From positions 25,128,076-25,192,075 of the forward strand of contig CM056395.1 in the NCBI GenBank assembly GCA_029718625.1: a DNA stretch of 64,000 bases, given 5' to 3'. Under the pieces are notes generated by a model. That model saw only the letters and a list, made by a program, of their open reading frames with translations. It was not told the DNA's origin and made no database searches. The stretch is from Synaphobranchus kaupii (taxonomy: Eukaryota; Chordata; Actinopteri; Anguilliformes; Synaphobranchidae). The position numbers and the translations under genes are program-made. This document shows, piece by piece, positions 11,891 to 22,376 of this stretch (positions are counted from its first letter, which is position 1; each line of letters begins with the position of its first letter).

Positions 11891-12395
11891 AGTATATGTT
11901 ACTGAAGCAGTTAAGGTTCAGTAGCATGCTTAACTCTTGTGTGGCGTTCGTGTTTTTGTTACTCACCCAGTGTTCGCGGGTCTGGTGGACCCACAACATT
12001 ATTTGGTTTTTAAAACAATAAAGCCATAACAATTTACGTAAAAATACTTCACAGATATTGACACTCTCAATTACAAGCAATATAGACAGCATATATGGTT
12101 AATATTGACCATTTACCTCTGCTAGATCACATTTATCAATAAAAGTGATATTTGTTTTTTGTGATAAAATGTGATTTTTGTGTTCTTTTACATGCTTATC
12201 CCAGAAAATGAGCCAAGGCCAATGAGTCTCAGGTTGAAAAAATTCTGAATTGTATCATTTTTCTTTTAGTAAACATTGAATACGGTTCCACAGACCCGAA
12301 CACCACACAAGGGTTAAGGGTACAACAGCGTAGACATCTGAGTCAAAACCCTTCGGTTACAAGCCGTAGCTATTATGCTACTGCCATTCTGGCTG
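11891..12395 (-). mobile_element. tRNA-derived SINE (minus strand), split by a DNA element
   Basis: The left piece 11891-11929 reads 'tactgaagcagttaagg'-like text and the right piece 12318-12395 contains 'cttcggttacaagcc'. Reverse-complemented, these are the middle and head of the same SINE family seen at 14595-14828 and 24508-24717. Removing 11934-12313 plus one TTAA joins them as 'gcatgcttaagggtacaaca', which matches the family's '...ttgctcaagggtacaac'. The L2-type tail is missing or not recognisable on the left. Confidence 0.75.
11934..12313. mobile_element. piggyBac-like non-autonomous element (380 bp)
   Basis: Flanked on both sides by TTAA (11930-11933 and 12314-12317), the target-site duplication typical of piggyBac transposons. 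The left end 'ctcttgtgtggcgttcg' and the reverse complement of the right end 'cccttgtgtggtgttcggg' are near-perfect terminal inverted repeats. Subterminal 'gggtctg'/'cagaccc' motifs are also inverted. There is no transposase frame, so it would have moved in trans. Confidence 0.75.
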
Positions 12396-12815
12396 AATTC
12401 TGGCTGCCATAAAACTACAGCTACAGTGATCGCTAAAAATGGTTTCATGTTTTGGTGCACACACAAAAAAAGAGGAAATATCGGGGCATGGGTGGCACGT
12501 GTTGCTCTGCTCCATAAGAGCGTGCAGTCTATGCAGATCCACCCCTATCATCTTACAGTATTAAATCTGCGATTATCTTCTCCCAACCCCCACAATATAC
12601 ATACAGAGTCTTCAGAGGCACTGCACTTATGAGGACAGGCGAACCAAGTCTTGTGTTTGTTATTGTTTGTCTTTTGTCATTGAGTGCCACTGGAGGTAGA
12701 CTGTTTTAACTGCGCGTTAACATTTGCATGCATGCGTGAACATTATAGGCCAACATCGACATCTGAAATATAGGAGATGACTAGAATTAATTTGTCGAAG
12801 AAAACAAAGCTGAAC
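12396..12815. other. Unique non-coding stretch
   Basis: No gene or repeat is recognised. Confidence 0.4.
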
Positions 12816-13075
12816 GGGGGGGGGGGGGGGGGGCTCTGCCCAACAGCTGTGCTCTGTAAATAGAACCCTGTGTCACTGAAGCCGTAATTAATATTCAAGG
12901 AATATGATGAACGAGATCAGATTATTTCAAGTGTGAGCGCTCTGCAGCCCAAGTGGTTTAATCATCCTCGTGTTGGGAAAGCAGTTTAGTCGTTACCGCT
13001 TCCAGTCTTTCAGCGATGGAAGAAATGTGGTAAGGCTAAGCAAATTAGGGCCGCGATCCCCCCCCCCCCCCCCCC
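12816..13075. repeat. G18 and C18 homopolymer tracts
   Basis: There is a run of 18 G at 12816-12833 and 18 C at 13058-13075 on the same strand, 224 bp apart, with unique DNA between. As inverted G/C runs they could pair with each other. Confidence 0.9.
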
Positions 13076-13330
13076 TCTCTCTCCCCGGACCCCCGCCAGA
13101 TGGCGGTTTCTGGAAGGTACACACGCCGCGCTGCCTTGCGAGTAAAGTCTCTCTGCACACGCGGTACTCGCTGTGGCTGGCCCGCCCGGCTGCAGATTGC
13201 TTAATGTGAACGCGATTAGAAAGACGACAGGTTTACCTCCGTTTGGGCTGGTGACACTGGTAGGGTTTAACGTGATTTTGACGAATGCGATGCGCGCGTG
13301 AGATTTTTTTTTCTTCAATACGTGTGCATT
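13076..13330. promoter_or_regulatory. CpG-containing patch
   Basis: GC-rich with many CpG pairs (for example 'cacacgccgcgctgcc', 'gcgatgcgcgcgtg'). No exon or core promoter is visible. Function unknown. Confidence 0.15.
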
Positions 13331-14594
13331 ACATGGGTGAGTGAGCTGCCGTGCTCCGCGTAAGTTTCGCTAAATGCGAATCTGGACCCAACAAAAGCCG
13401 TTTTTGTCCATGCTGTCCAATTTGGTGTTGCAGCAAGGATGTAAAGTAAAGGCAGTAAAACCAACAATATTGAAAAGGTTTGTTATACAGTGTAATTAAA
13501 TCAGCAGGTTCATTATGCTGCTCTTAAAGGGAGAATAAGGGACGCTAATGAGCTAAGTAGATATTGCACACGCTGCTTACTTTATGCTGATAATAAAATG
13601 CATCTGTTTGGTTTATTTTTTTTATTTTTATGGAGGAATCCAGTAGTTGGGATGGATTTATTTATTTATTTATTCTTCTGATCTTCTGTATCAGTAACAT
13701 TTATGTTTGCCGGCGGCTTTTAATCAGAGACGTTAAATAAAAAATGTCACTGCCCTAACCGCGATGCCTCTCCCTGCCTCTCATATCGCATTATTTCAGA
13801 AAGGGATTGTACTCATTTTAAAGTGATCGTCTTTTATTAGGTTTTTTTGCTCAGAGCATCAGTCTCATTAAGATTTTATTGCCAACAACCCCCCCCCCCC
13901 AACCCGCTTCAATTCCTTCACAGACAGGCATATGAGACATTTTTTATATATACGAATATTTTCGTTTTGCTTTTTAAAAATTCTCAGCCATAAAACATGA
14001 GCGTTTGAAAATTGCATTACAGTCGGACTTAATATAAACAAAAACTTATTTGATTTTCAAAGGGACTGTAATCTGCAATTTCATGCAAGTATAACAAGCG
14101 GAAAGAAGGGATGGAGAGAAATGCGTTTTATTTATTCCCCTGGATTAATGCACCAGGGCCCGGTTCTGTACAGGGTCCACCATCTGCTACTCCCAACATC
14201 CGCAAACCGACATCAGAGACTTACAACTTAATTAGGTCTGGCTTCTCCTTTCTAATTACTGCTACTGAATCAGGACTGCTCGTACCTTGTGACGTCTAAA
14301 CTGTTTTTTTTATTTATATATATATTTTTTTAAATGTACTCCCAGTTAAAACTGTACTGTGAACTGTTGGGCTTCTAATTTCTCACCTGATTCCAGGTCA
14401 AATTTGCACTCTGCGAGATCAGCAGGTGTTTTGTCACTGAAATAAATAGACATGCTAATGGTGCTGTACCCCTGGAAGGCCATGATATTAGCATGTGTTT
14501 ATTATATTAACATGCTTGATAATGCCAATTAAAAAAATTATAAAAAGTAGCATATGGTATTTAATATGGCATAAAAGCATGGTAGAATGTGTTA
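13331..14594. other. Unique non-coding stretch
   Basis: Contains (TTTA)n near 13658-13676 and a C12 run at 13889-13900. The sequence is otherwise AT-rich with no recognised element. Confidence 0.4.
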
Positions 14595-14828
14595 TGATGC
14601 AATACCGATGCTCTTATCTGGAGCAACTTGCACAGATTTTTGCATTTAAAGAAGTAAATAAATAAAAATTTACACCTATTATACATTTACAGCTGGATAT
14701 ATACTAATGCAATTCAGGTGAGTGTCCTACCTGGGTTTTCTAACGGCAGTGTTCTACCTCGGAATCAAACCTGCAACCTTTCGGTTACAAGCCACCTTCC
14801 TTAACCATAACACTACACTGCCGCTCAC
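14595..14828 (-). mobile_element. tRNA-derived SINE, minus strand, near full length
   Basis: On the minus strand it opens 'gtgagcggcagtgtagtgtt', has an A-box-like 'tagtgttatggtta', a B-box-like 'ggtttgattcc' (complement at 14761-14771), the 'atatatccagctgta' middle and a degraded L2-type tail ('gctccagataagagcatc', complement about 14612-14629). RNA polymerase III would use the A and B boxes, and an L2-clade LINE would mobilise it through the shared tail. Substitutions mark it as old. Confidence 0.85.
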
Positions 14829-15188
14829 TAGAATGTGATTAAAACGTGTGAATAAACAGAATCGCAGGGCAAGTGGTGTAAACCAGGTGTTGTTCACAAA
14901 GCTGTGAAGTATGTGCTCATATGTGGCAGATAATATCCTTCTATGTAGCATCTGCTCACACTCAGTCACTGTCCTGTATTTTAGCACCATTCATTCATTC
15001 AAGTGGTGCAGGGGAGACTTAACTGGTCACTTGGTCCGAGCCCTGCGGTCAGGCAGGTGTCCGGGATTAAGAGCTTACCGCCTTGTCCTGACACGGTCAC
15101 CGGGAGAGGGGGAGGAGACACGCCGGGAATACCACTGTGGGATTTCTCGTATCCGTACGCCATTGGGATCCAAGCCCAAGGCCCGTGG
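14829..15188. other. Unique or unclassified sequence beside a minisatellite
   Basis: The part from 15000 to 15188 is GC-rich and resembles no family I can name. The forward frame running into the array (to 15327) is open only because the array has few stops. Confidence 0.35.
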
Positions 15189-16450
15189 AACGCCACGGCT
15201 CATCTTCTCTGACCCCGCCCGATCAGAATGCCACGCCTCATCTTCTCTGACCCCCGCCCGATCAGAACGCCACACCTCATCTTCTCTGACCCCGCCCGAT
15301 CAGAACGCTGTTCCTCATCTTCTCTGACCCCGCCCGATCAGAACGCCACGCCTCATCTTCTCTGACCCCGCCCGATCAGAACGCTGTTCCTCATCTTCTC
15401 TGACCCCGCCCGATCAGAACGCTGTTCCTCATCTTCTCTGACCCCGCCCGATCAGAACGCCACACCTCATCTTCTCTGACCCCGCCCGATCAGAATGCCA
15501 TGCCTCATCTTCTCTGACCCCGCCCGATCAGAATGCCATGCCTCATCTTCTCTGACCCCGCCCAATCAGAACGCCACACCTCATCTTCTCTGACCCCGCC
15601 CGATCAGAATGCCATGCCTCATCTTCTCTGACCCCGCCCGATCAGAATGCCATGCCTCATCTTCTCTGACCCCGCCCGATCAGAACGCTGTGCCTCATCT
15701 TCTCTGACCCCGTCCGATCAGAACGCCACGCCTCATCTTCTCTGACCCCGCCCGATCAGAACGCTGTGCCTCATCTTCTCTGACCCCGCCCGATCAGAAC
15801 GCTGTGCCTCATCTTCTCTGACCCCGCCCGATCAGAACGCTGTGCCTCATCTTCTCTGACCCCGCCCCATCAGAACGCTGTGCCTCATCTTCTCTGACCC
15901 CCGCCCGATCAGAACGCCACGCCTCATCTTCTCTGACCCCGCCCCATCAGAACACCACGCCTCATCTTCTCTGACCCCGCCCCATCAGAACACCACGCCT
16001 CATCTTCTCTTACCCCGCCCGATCAGAACGCCACGCCTCATCTTCTCTGACCCCGCCCGATCAGAACGCCACGCCTCATCTTCTCTGACCCCGCCCGATC
16101 AGAACGCCACGCCTCATCTTCTCTGACCCCGCCCGATCAGAACGCCGTGCCTCATCTTCTCTGACCCCGCCCGATCTGAACGCCACACCTCATCTTCTCT
16201 GACCCCGCCCGATCAGAACGCCACACCTCATCTTCTCTGACCCCGCCCGATCAGAACGGCACACCTCATCTTCTCTGACCCCGCCCGATCAGAACGCTGT
16301 GCCTCATCTTCTCTGACCCCGCCCGATCAGAACGCCACACCTCATCTTCTCTGACCCCGCCCGATCAGAATGCCATGCCTCATCTTCTCTGACCCCGCCC
16401 GATCAGAACGCCACACCTCATCTTCTCTTACCCCGCCCGATCAGAATGCC
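15189..16450 (+). repeat. Minisatellite, 38-bp unit, about 33 copies
   Basis: The unit reads 'catcttctctgaccccgccc' then 'gatcagaacgccacgcct'. The main variable site is the junction: 'cgccacgcc', 'cgccacacc', 'cgctgtgcc', 'cgctgttcc' and 'tgccatgcc' alternate. Every unit carries a GC-box-like 'ccccgccc'. Near-perfect periodicity and only point variants suggest recent expansion. Confidence 0.97.
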
Positions 16451-16496
16451 TTTATCGCTGCCCGCTACTGCCCGACTGAGAGCTACTGCTAATGTG

Positions 16497-16672
16497 GCTG
16501 AGCTACACTGTCAGAAAAATGGCTATGGTAGGGGTTTATAGGTGTTTGTTCTCTAAGGTCACTGGGTCATATTTGTACCTTTTAGAATACTAATCTAAAA
16601 GGGTAAAGGGTGCGTGCCATTGTACCCCTATAGGTACAATTGTAGCTCTCACCATCCACAAGTTAGACCTAC
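16497..16672 (+). mobile_element. Decayed MITE of the 'cact(c/g)tcagaa' family
   Basis: Begins 'acactgtcagaaaaat' and contains 'ggtcactgggtcat', 'tttgtaccttttag' and 'cctataggtacaattgta'. The same ordered motifs occur in the element at 37683-37933. The right inverted end is not recognisable. Confidence 0.5.
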
Positions 16673-16713
16673 AGTATGTATATCATATTCAATAGCATGG
16701 CATCGCTTCATTA

Positions 16714-16808
16714 TATAGTTTTATTATATTGAACAGGGTGGCAATTCCTGACGATGTAGTTTTATCATACTGAGCAATATGGAAATTCCTGGCAATATAG
16801 TTTTATCA
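16714..16808 (+). repeat. Degenerate tandem repeat, about 3 copies
   Basis: 'tagttttatcatactgagca' followed by 'tggaaattcctggcaata' recurs with substitutions at an irregular spacing of about 40-45 bp. Confidence 0.6.
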
Positions 16809-17149
16809 GTGTGGCATCGAGGGTCGCCATAACAGTTGATGATACAGATTTATGAAATTGAATATTGTGCCAGCTCATCATGATAGTTTTTTTTTTTTTC
16901 CAAATGTAGTACATGTTTTCTTTTAACAAGGGACCCTGTTTAATGAGAACACGTAGTGAAATTGCACACCGTGGCGGCCAATCAGGAGACCGATTCATTA
17001 TCTTTCAAGTGTCAAGAACAGCCAATAACATCAAAGTGTATTGGGTTGTGAAATTCCCTGAAGTACCTCTATGACATTCAATTGAAAAGTTATTACTAGT
17101 TCTACCACTATTACAGTTTCACATTTATTTTTTGGATGGAGGTTTAAAT
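16809..17149. other. Unique non-coding stretch
   Basis: Nothing recognised apart from a T-run near 16889. Confidence 0.4.
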
Positions 17150-17354
17150 TAAACTTGCTTCTGGAAAAACAGTATTATGAAGTAAACCTGTGAAATGGGG
17201 TGTGAATGGATATGCTGGTTTTGCACACGCAAAACTAATAGCACAGCCAATGATTGGTGCAAAACAAACCCCATTACCAATCATTGGTTGTGTTATTGAT
17301 TCTGCATGTGCTAAAAGGTCTCGCACACACTAAAGGTCTTAGTAAATCAGGCCC
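17150..17354. mobile_element. MITE, 'gggcctgatttactaagacc' family (copy A)
   Basis: The right end 'ggtcttagtaaatcaggccc' (17335-17354) is the inverted terminal repeat of the family. The left end is lost. Inner text 'aacagtattatgaagtaaac' is shared with copy B (19956-20147), and 'caccaatcattggttgtg'-like hairpin sequence is shared with copies C and D near 42 kb. Confidence 0.75.
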
Positions 17355-17699
17355 GTGAGGTATAAGCACGCCAATCAAGCATAAATCCAGTTCTTTAATG
17401 AAACGATCCCTAGTCATTGCAACTATTTTTGACCGTATTGATTATAAATACTATGCAAAAGAAATTCCAACAGCTAAATATGTGGGGTATATGGCAGATA
17501 TGTAGCCATGACAACAAAAGCATATGACTTTTGATCTGACCTGCTGCTAATAGGCTGTCTGCGGTCTTGCATTTCAAGATCCAAACATTTAAAATTGAGC
17601 TGGTGCTGGTGCTATGCAAATACAACTTCCCTTTCTACCATGCTAATTGGTTAACAGAGAAAGACATTCACCACAACACTGCTTCTTAATATGTGTATG
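17355..17699. other. Unique non-coding stretch
   Basis: No feature recognised. Confidence 0.4.
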
Positions 17700-17822
17700 C
17701 AATGCACATGCTTAAATTACTAGAATTGCTTCAGTAAGTATCCAGCTGTGTAAATTGATTACGTGTAACAACAATGTAAACTGTAAGTCATTCTGGATAA
17801 GAGCATTGGCTAAATTGCTTAA
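17700..17822 (+). mobile_element. 5'-truncated SINE, plus strand
   Basis: Contains 'attgcttcagtaagtatcca', 'gctgtgtaaattgattac' and the L2-type tail 'cattctggataagagcattg' then 'gctaaattgc'. The tRNA-like head is absent, as expected after incomplete reverse transcription. Confidence 0.75.
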
Positions 17823-18915
17823 AAAAACATCAATTATAATTAATTGTTATTGTTAAGATCATTACTGAGTGTATTAGTTATTTCAACAAGAAGCACTTCA
17901 GATTCTCATCGAGTCATAAGCCCAGAGATTGATTGAGGTCGAGAGAATAATTAATATGCACTGTCATTCAAATGAGTTTCTCATTCTGACTTATAGCTTA
18001 AACTCAGGCCAGGACCTGACAATGCCATGCGATAGTTGCTGTCCTTGGTGCTGAAACCACTTCTGCCTGTCTCATTCAGAGCCTATTATGGTGATTAGCA
18101 CCGAATTAAGTGCCATGTACAGAAATTACTTTTTTTTTTTGTCTTGGCTCGAGGCGCAATCCAATTTTACCAGTCGGCATGAACGTTTTGGTGTTTCAAT
18201 ATGGAGATAAAATCATCGTACAATAAAGCAACATATTGACTGAACAATTTTCAAAATCACAGGTTCTCTGTAATCCAAGATCATTTGAACAGTTTTTGGA
18301 AAATAAGCCAATTTTGCGTCTGGCCTCTGGTGCTGCACTTTCTGTGTTTTGTGTTCTGCTTTCCATGGTAGTTTTTTTTTTTTTTTCCAAACTGACTAGT
18401 TTTATTTCTATGGGACCATGTACAATATTACACACAAATGTTGCCATTTTATGGACTGTACCGGGGTTAGCTTCAGCTAATTGCCATCTGCAGCCTCTAC
18501 TTTGTATCCTTGTGCATTTGTGTTGTGCTTATAGTAACCGCAGTGATTTAGAGTGTGTGACAGCTATCGGTACTGTAGGACTGCGGGGAAAAGACATTTA
18601 TGCAAAGTGAAGATATGCAAAGTTTTCTTTCTGACTTCATAATATTTATATAAGCGAGTACTTCTCTGGCAAGGTCTGGCTTATGCATCTCTCTATCTCT
18701 GCTGGTAATTTTTTATGTCTTGTTTAATGCGTCTTTTTCTTTTCGTGAATTATAAGTAGCAAGCCTATATTCCCTAGCGAGTGTATGATTTATAATTTTA
18801 CTTCTAATTGCCATTGTCTTTTCTTATTTAATGCACATAATTAATTCTAAATCTGATAGTTGGTTTTCAATTATTAGTAGATCATTCCATTATGCCACTA
18901 GTATACTGTAAAACT
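17823..18915. other. Long unique stretch, candidate conserved element
   Basis: From about 17870 to 18130 the sequence is of even composition with homeodomain-type 'ataattaatatgca' and no repeat content. That is the texture of vertebrate conserved non-coding elements, but it is only an impression. T-runs lie at about 18129 and 18370. No exon is supported. Confidence 0.2.
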
Positions 18916-18937
18916 TATATATATATATATATATATA
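18916..18937. repeat. (TA)n microsatellite
   Basis: Short TA tract. Confidence 0.9.
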
Positions 18938-19531
18938 AAATTGAGCTGAATAAGGGAAGTATTGGAAAATATTAAAGCTGTAGAACTGTGCATGTATCAT
19001 CACGCTCACTGCATTTTGAATTTGCCATAATTGCATCTTGTTTGGCGACTAAGCACAGAGGTGAGGTACAGTCAGCGTTCAGTGGTGAAACATGAGAGAT
19101 ATTAGACAGTGATTTGAGCAGTACATAGCTGCACATATTTGAAATCAGACAGACCTATTCATCATAGCGGTGGATGTTTTGTGAGGAAATACTACATCCA
19201 CTGCAAATATTATGCCTGGTATGCTTTTATGATGCGTGGTTTCCAAGGAGTTATGTAACAGCAAAGTTGAGGGTTCAGCTTCTTCATAAATTCCATCACA
19301 TGATACGGACACAATGCTCTTTCTCTGTTGTTGCTCAGTAGAAGGTTAGGGTTAGGGATAGGGTTGTAATGTTTTGATGAAGGGTCTGGAATGCACAGCT
19401 CATTATTGCAGGTTTTCATAGTATGATGTCATATGAGAGTAGATCAGTATAAGAAAGATTGGCTGATAGTAGTTTTGCAGAAGAAAGTCATTTGTAGGAT
19501 TCTTGCTTGACCAAAAAAACTAGTAAAAAAA
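18938..19531. other. Unique non-coding stretch with a telomere-like patch
   Basis: Contains 'ggttagggttagggatagggtt' style text at 19344-19365: two TTAGGG units and one variant. This is too short to call an interstitial telomere. Otherwise nothing is recognised. Confidence 0.4.
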
Positions 19532-19925
19532 ATTTGTGCGGTTAAAGCGCCGACTTTCAGTGGGTGCGGTTGTGCTCCGAGGATCGGGGTTCGTGCCCCG
19601 GTCCTGCCAGATCCGAGCATGGCCGGCGCCCCATGGAAGCAGCAATTGGCGGCTGCTTCCGGGTCGGGGGAGGGGCTCGGAGAGAATCGCTGTGCATAGA
19701 ATGGCCCTGGGCGAGTTGGAATCACGGTCAGGAACCCAGGGAGGAGTCGCGCCCTGAAGAGGACGTGGTGATCTCCGTCCTACTACCGGCTGACGGGGTT
19801 GTGTAGCGGTGGTTCTCTAGCGGTTGCTACATGGGGGAAATTGAATTAGAATAGGGGTTCAATTGGCTACTAAATTGGGGGGGGGGGGAAAAATGGGGAA
19901 AAAATCTGAAATAAATAAAAATAAA
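19532..19925 (+). mobile_element. SINE-like repeat with tRNA-like head
   Basis: Starts near 'tgcggttaaagcgcc', has a B-box-like 'ggggttcgtgccccgg', a GC-rich body and ends 'caattggctactaaattggg' followed by A-rich DNA and repeats of 'aataaat'. This organisation (GC-rich Pol III-type head, 'aattgggg...aaaaatgggg' tail, A-rich end) is that of a retroposed SINE different from the 14.6 and 24.5 kb family. The G12 run at 19877-19888 expands a shorter G tract expected at that point. Confidence 0.55.
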
Positions 19926-19955
19926 AAATATAATTAATTGTGTGTGTTACCCTTT

Positions 19956-20147
19956 GGGTCTGATTTACTAAGACCGTTAACATGTGCAGAACCTTTCATA
20001 AACAGTATTATGAAGTAAACCTGTGATGGATATGCTGGTTTTGCAGACAAACAAATACCATTACCAATCATTGATCATGACATGTTATTGGTTTTGCGTG
20101 TGCTACAAGATGTTGCACACCCTAAAGGTCATGGTAAATCAAGCCCA
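19956..20147. mobile_element. MITE, 'gggcctgatttactaagacc' family (copy B)
   Basis: The left end 'gggtctgatttactaagacc' is one base from the family end, and the right end is 'aaaggtcatggtaaatcaag'. It shares 'aacagtattatgaagtaaac' and 'atggatatgctggttttgca' with copy A. Confidence 0.75.
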
Positions 20148-20473
20148 TATAGAGAAATGATGTACATATGTCTGATATGATGTCTGACATGGTGTGCTAG
20201 TCCTTCAGCACTAACACACACATCATTCCACATGCTCCAGAGTGGTAATAAGACAGTGTCTTTTTTGAGTCTTATTGAAATGCCCACATTGTGAACATGT
20301 TCTTCCGCATTAATGTAGTGGAAAAGTGGGTCTCGTCTCAGCTCTTAAGTGGCGGTAGATTTAGCCAAATGAGCCGTTTAATCTGCAGGTCTTAAAGTGT
20401 TATCAATGAAATGATGGGGCTGACTTCAGCAGTTCAATCTGTCACAAGATGTGAGTGGTCATTGAGTGGGATA
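20148..20473. other. Unique non-coding stretch
   Basis: Nothing recognised. Confidence 0.4.
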
Positions 20474-21147
20474 CATGCCCTTAACTGAACACACGCGTGT
20501 GCGTGTACTCTACTCTGCATTCACTACAATATGCCCTTAACTGAACACACGCGTGTGCGTGTACTCTACTCTGCATTCACTACAATATGCCCTTAACTGA
20601 ACACACGCGTGTGCGTGTACTCTACTCAGCATTCACTACAATATGCCCTTAACTGAACACACGCGTGTGCGTGTACTCTACTCAGCATTCACTACAATAT
20701 GCCCTTAACTGAACACACGCATGTGCGTGTACTCTACTCTGCATTCACTACAATATGCCCTTCACTGAACACACGTGTGTGCGTGTACTCTACTCTGCAT
20801 TCACTACAATATGCCCTTAACTGAACACACGCGTGTGCGTGTACTCTACTCAGCATTCACTACAATATGCCCTTAACTGAACACACGCGTGTGTGTGTAC
20901 TCTACTCTGCATTCACTACAATATGCCCTTAACTGAACACACGTGTGTGCGTGTACTCTACTCTGCATTCACTACAATATGCCCTTAACTGAACACACGC
21001 GTGTGCGTGTACTCTACTCTGCATTCACTACAATATGCCCTTAACTGAACACACGCGTGTGCGTGTACTCTACTCTGCATTCACTACAATATGCCCTTAA
21101 CTGAACACACGCGTGTGCGTGTACTCTACTCTGCATTCACTACAATG
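20474..21147 (+). repeat. Minisatellite, 56-bp unit, 12 copies
   Basis: The unit begins 'atgcccttaactgaacacac' and includes 'gcgtgtgcgtgtactctact'. Unit starts are 56 bp apart (20531, 20587). Variants are confined to the purine-pyrimidine core ('cgcgtgtg', 'cgtgtgtg', 'gcatgtg') and to 'ctctgc'/'ctcagc'. The core 'cacacgcgtgtg' is a perfect 12-bp palindrome of alternating purine and pyrimidine. Confidence 0.97.
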
Positions 21148-21798
21148 CTTCAGAGAGACAGAACAATGCATATGTACCTCACATGTACTGTAAACTTCAC
21201 TTTGTATGCAAGCACCCCCCCAGCCTTTCTGGAACCTGTGGCAGATCCATGGTATCTGGGGGAGAGTAACTTACATTCACCAGTCATCTGTTTAACAATC
21301 ATATCTAATGAATCTCCTATAAATTAAAAAGTACATTAATGTCTCTTTGCAACTTGAAGTAAAGCAAAGCACGTTTGAAAGAAATTGAAAAATTTCAGCC
21401 AACAGCCGTCAGCTAATAACAAGGCTGATTCATTCCCCTGCTCAAATATGCACCTTTGTGGGGTTATTTTTTCGACACAGAATAAAATGGACCCCTCTGA
21501 AGAGAGATAACTATGCTGAACCAGTTTTGGTAAAATGCAATTCAAACATTCCGCTGCCTCTGATGTGGAGGTATTGTGTAAATTTATTGAAGAAAAAAAA
21601 AAGGGCTTTGTAGCTCCCTTGGGTTCGCAACAGTTTATTGAACCGAAAGAGGCCGCCGTGCTTCAGATGCGTAATGCCAGGGCCTTAAGAAAGTCACATA
21701 GAGGCGGTTAAAGCACCCCGGCAAGATGAGGGACCGCGTGTCAAACTGAAGAGGTCACGGAGCATTCCTTCTGGAAGACGTCTTTGCGTGTTGGCATC
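21148..21798. other. Unique non-coding stretch
   Basis: No gene or repeat family is recognised. Confidence 0.4.
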
Positions 21799-22060
21799 GT
21801 GGGCGGCACGGTGGCGCAGCGGTTAGCGCAGCTGCCTCGCGGTTCCGTGTTGGAGTCCCGGCCGGGCCGGATCTCTCCCCGTGGTCACACGGGTTTCCTC
21901 CCGGTACTCCGGTTTCCTTACGCAGTTCAGACCCACAGACGTGTGGCTCAGGGACTACGGGATTGTAAACGAGAGTTCTCAATTGACCATCCAGGTGAAA
22001 CGAGGCTCAGAGAGGCCGAGGTAGGACCCCTCCCTTGCCAGCCTGTGGTGGCATAAGTGG
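21799..22060 (+). repeat. Abundant fish repeat with tRNA-like head (diverged copy)
   Basis: Begins 'gggcggcacggtggcgcagc' with an A-box-like 'ggttagcgcag' and B-box-like 'gttggagtcccgg', then 'ccccgtggtcacacgggttt' and 'ctccggtttcc'. The same family is present at 52297-52662. The second half diverges from that copy. A tRNA-derived retroposon is likely, but I do not assign it to a named family. Confidence 0.6.
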
Positions 22061-22117
22061 CAGGCATTGTGACAGGAGGAGTACAGGTACGGTCACCTGC
22101 TTGATGTGTTTGACCCA

Positions 22118-22376
22118 GGCTGTGTCCGAATCAGAGCCCTATCTACTGCATCCTTTGTACAGTGTACTAGCACTGTATGCTGCTTACTGTTTACTGACAT
22201 CCAAATTATATTCTCCATACTATTATCAGCAAAAACAGGGAAATAAGTATATCATCCAAGGATATTAAGAATATAATTTTCATCATCAGAATTGTCGCGT
22301 ACTTAACAGCTTTTTTAAAAATTATATTCAACTGGCATACACAATAGTAGGCAAGTGCGCTGATTCAGACACAGCC
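22118..22376. mobile_element. MITE with 17-bp terminal inverted repeats
   Basis: The left end 'ggctgtgtccgaatcag' (22118-22134) and the reverse complement of the right end (22360-22376, 'ggctgtgtctgaatcag') differ at one base. The 259-bp body is AT-rich and non-coding. The 'gctgtgtccgaat' end is typical of common fish MITEs, probably hAT-related, though I could not confirm an 8-bp target duplication. Confidence 0.7.

Noticed and set aside
19344..19365. Interstitial telomeric sequence
   Set aside because: Only two exact TTAGGG units plus one variant, which is within chance for this length of DNA.
21799..21870. tRNA gene
   Set aside because: Same reasoning: it is the head of an abundant repeat family also present at 52.3 kb.
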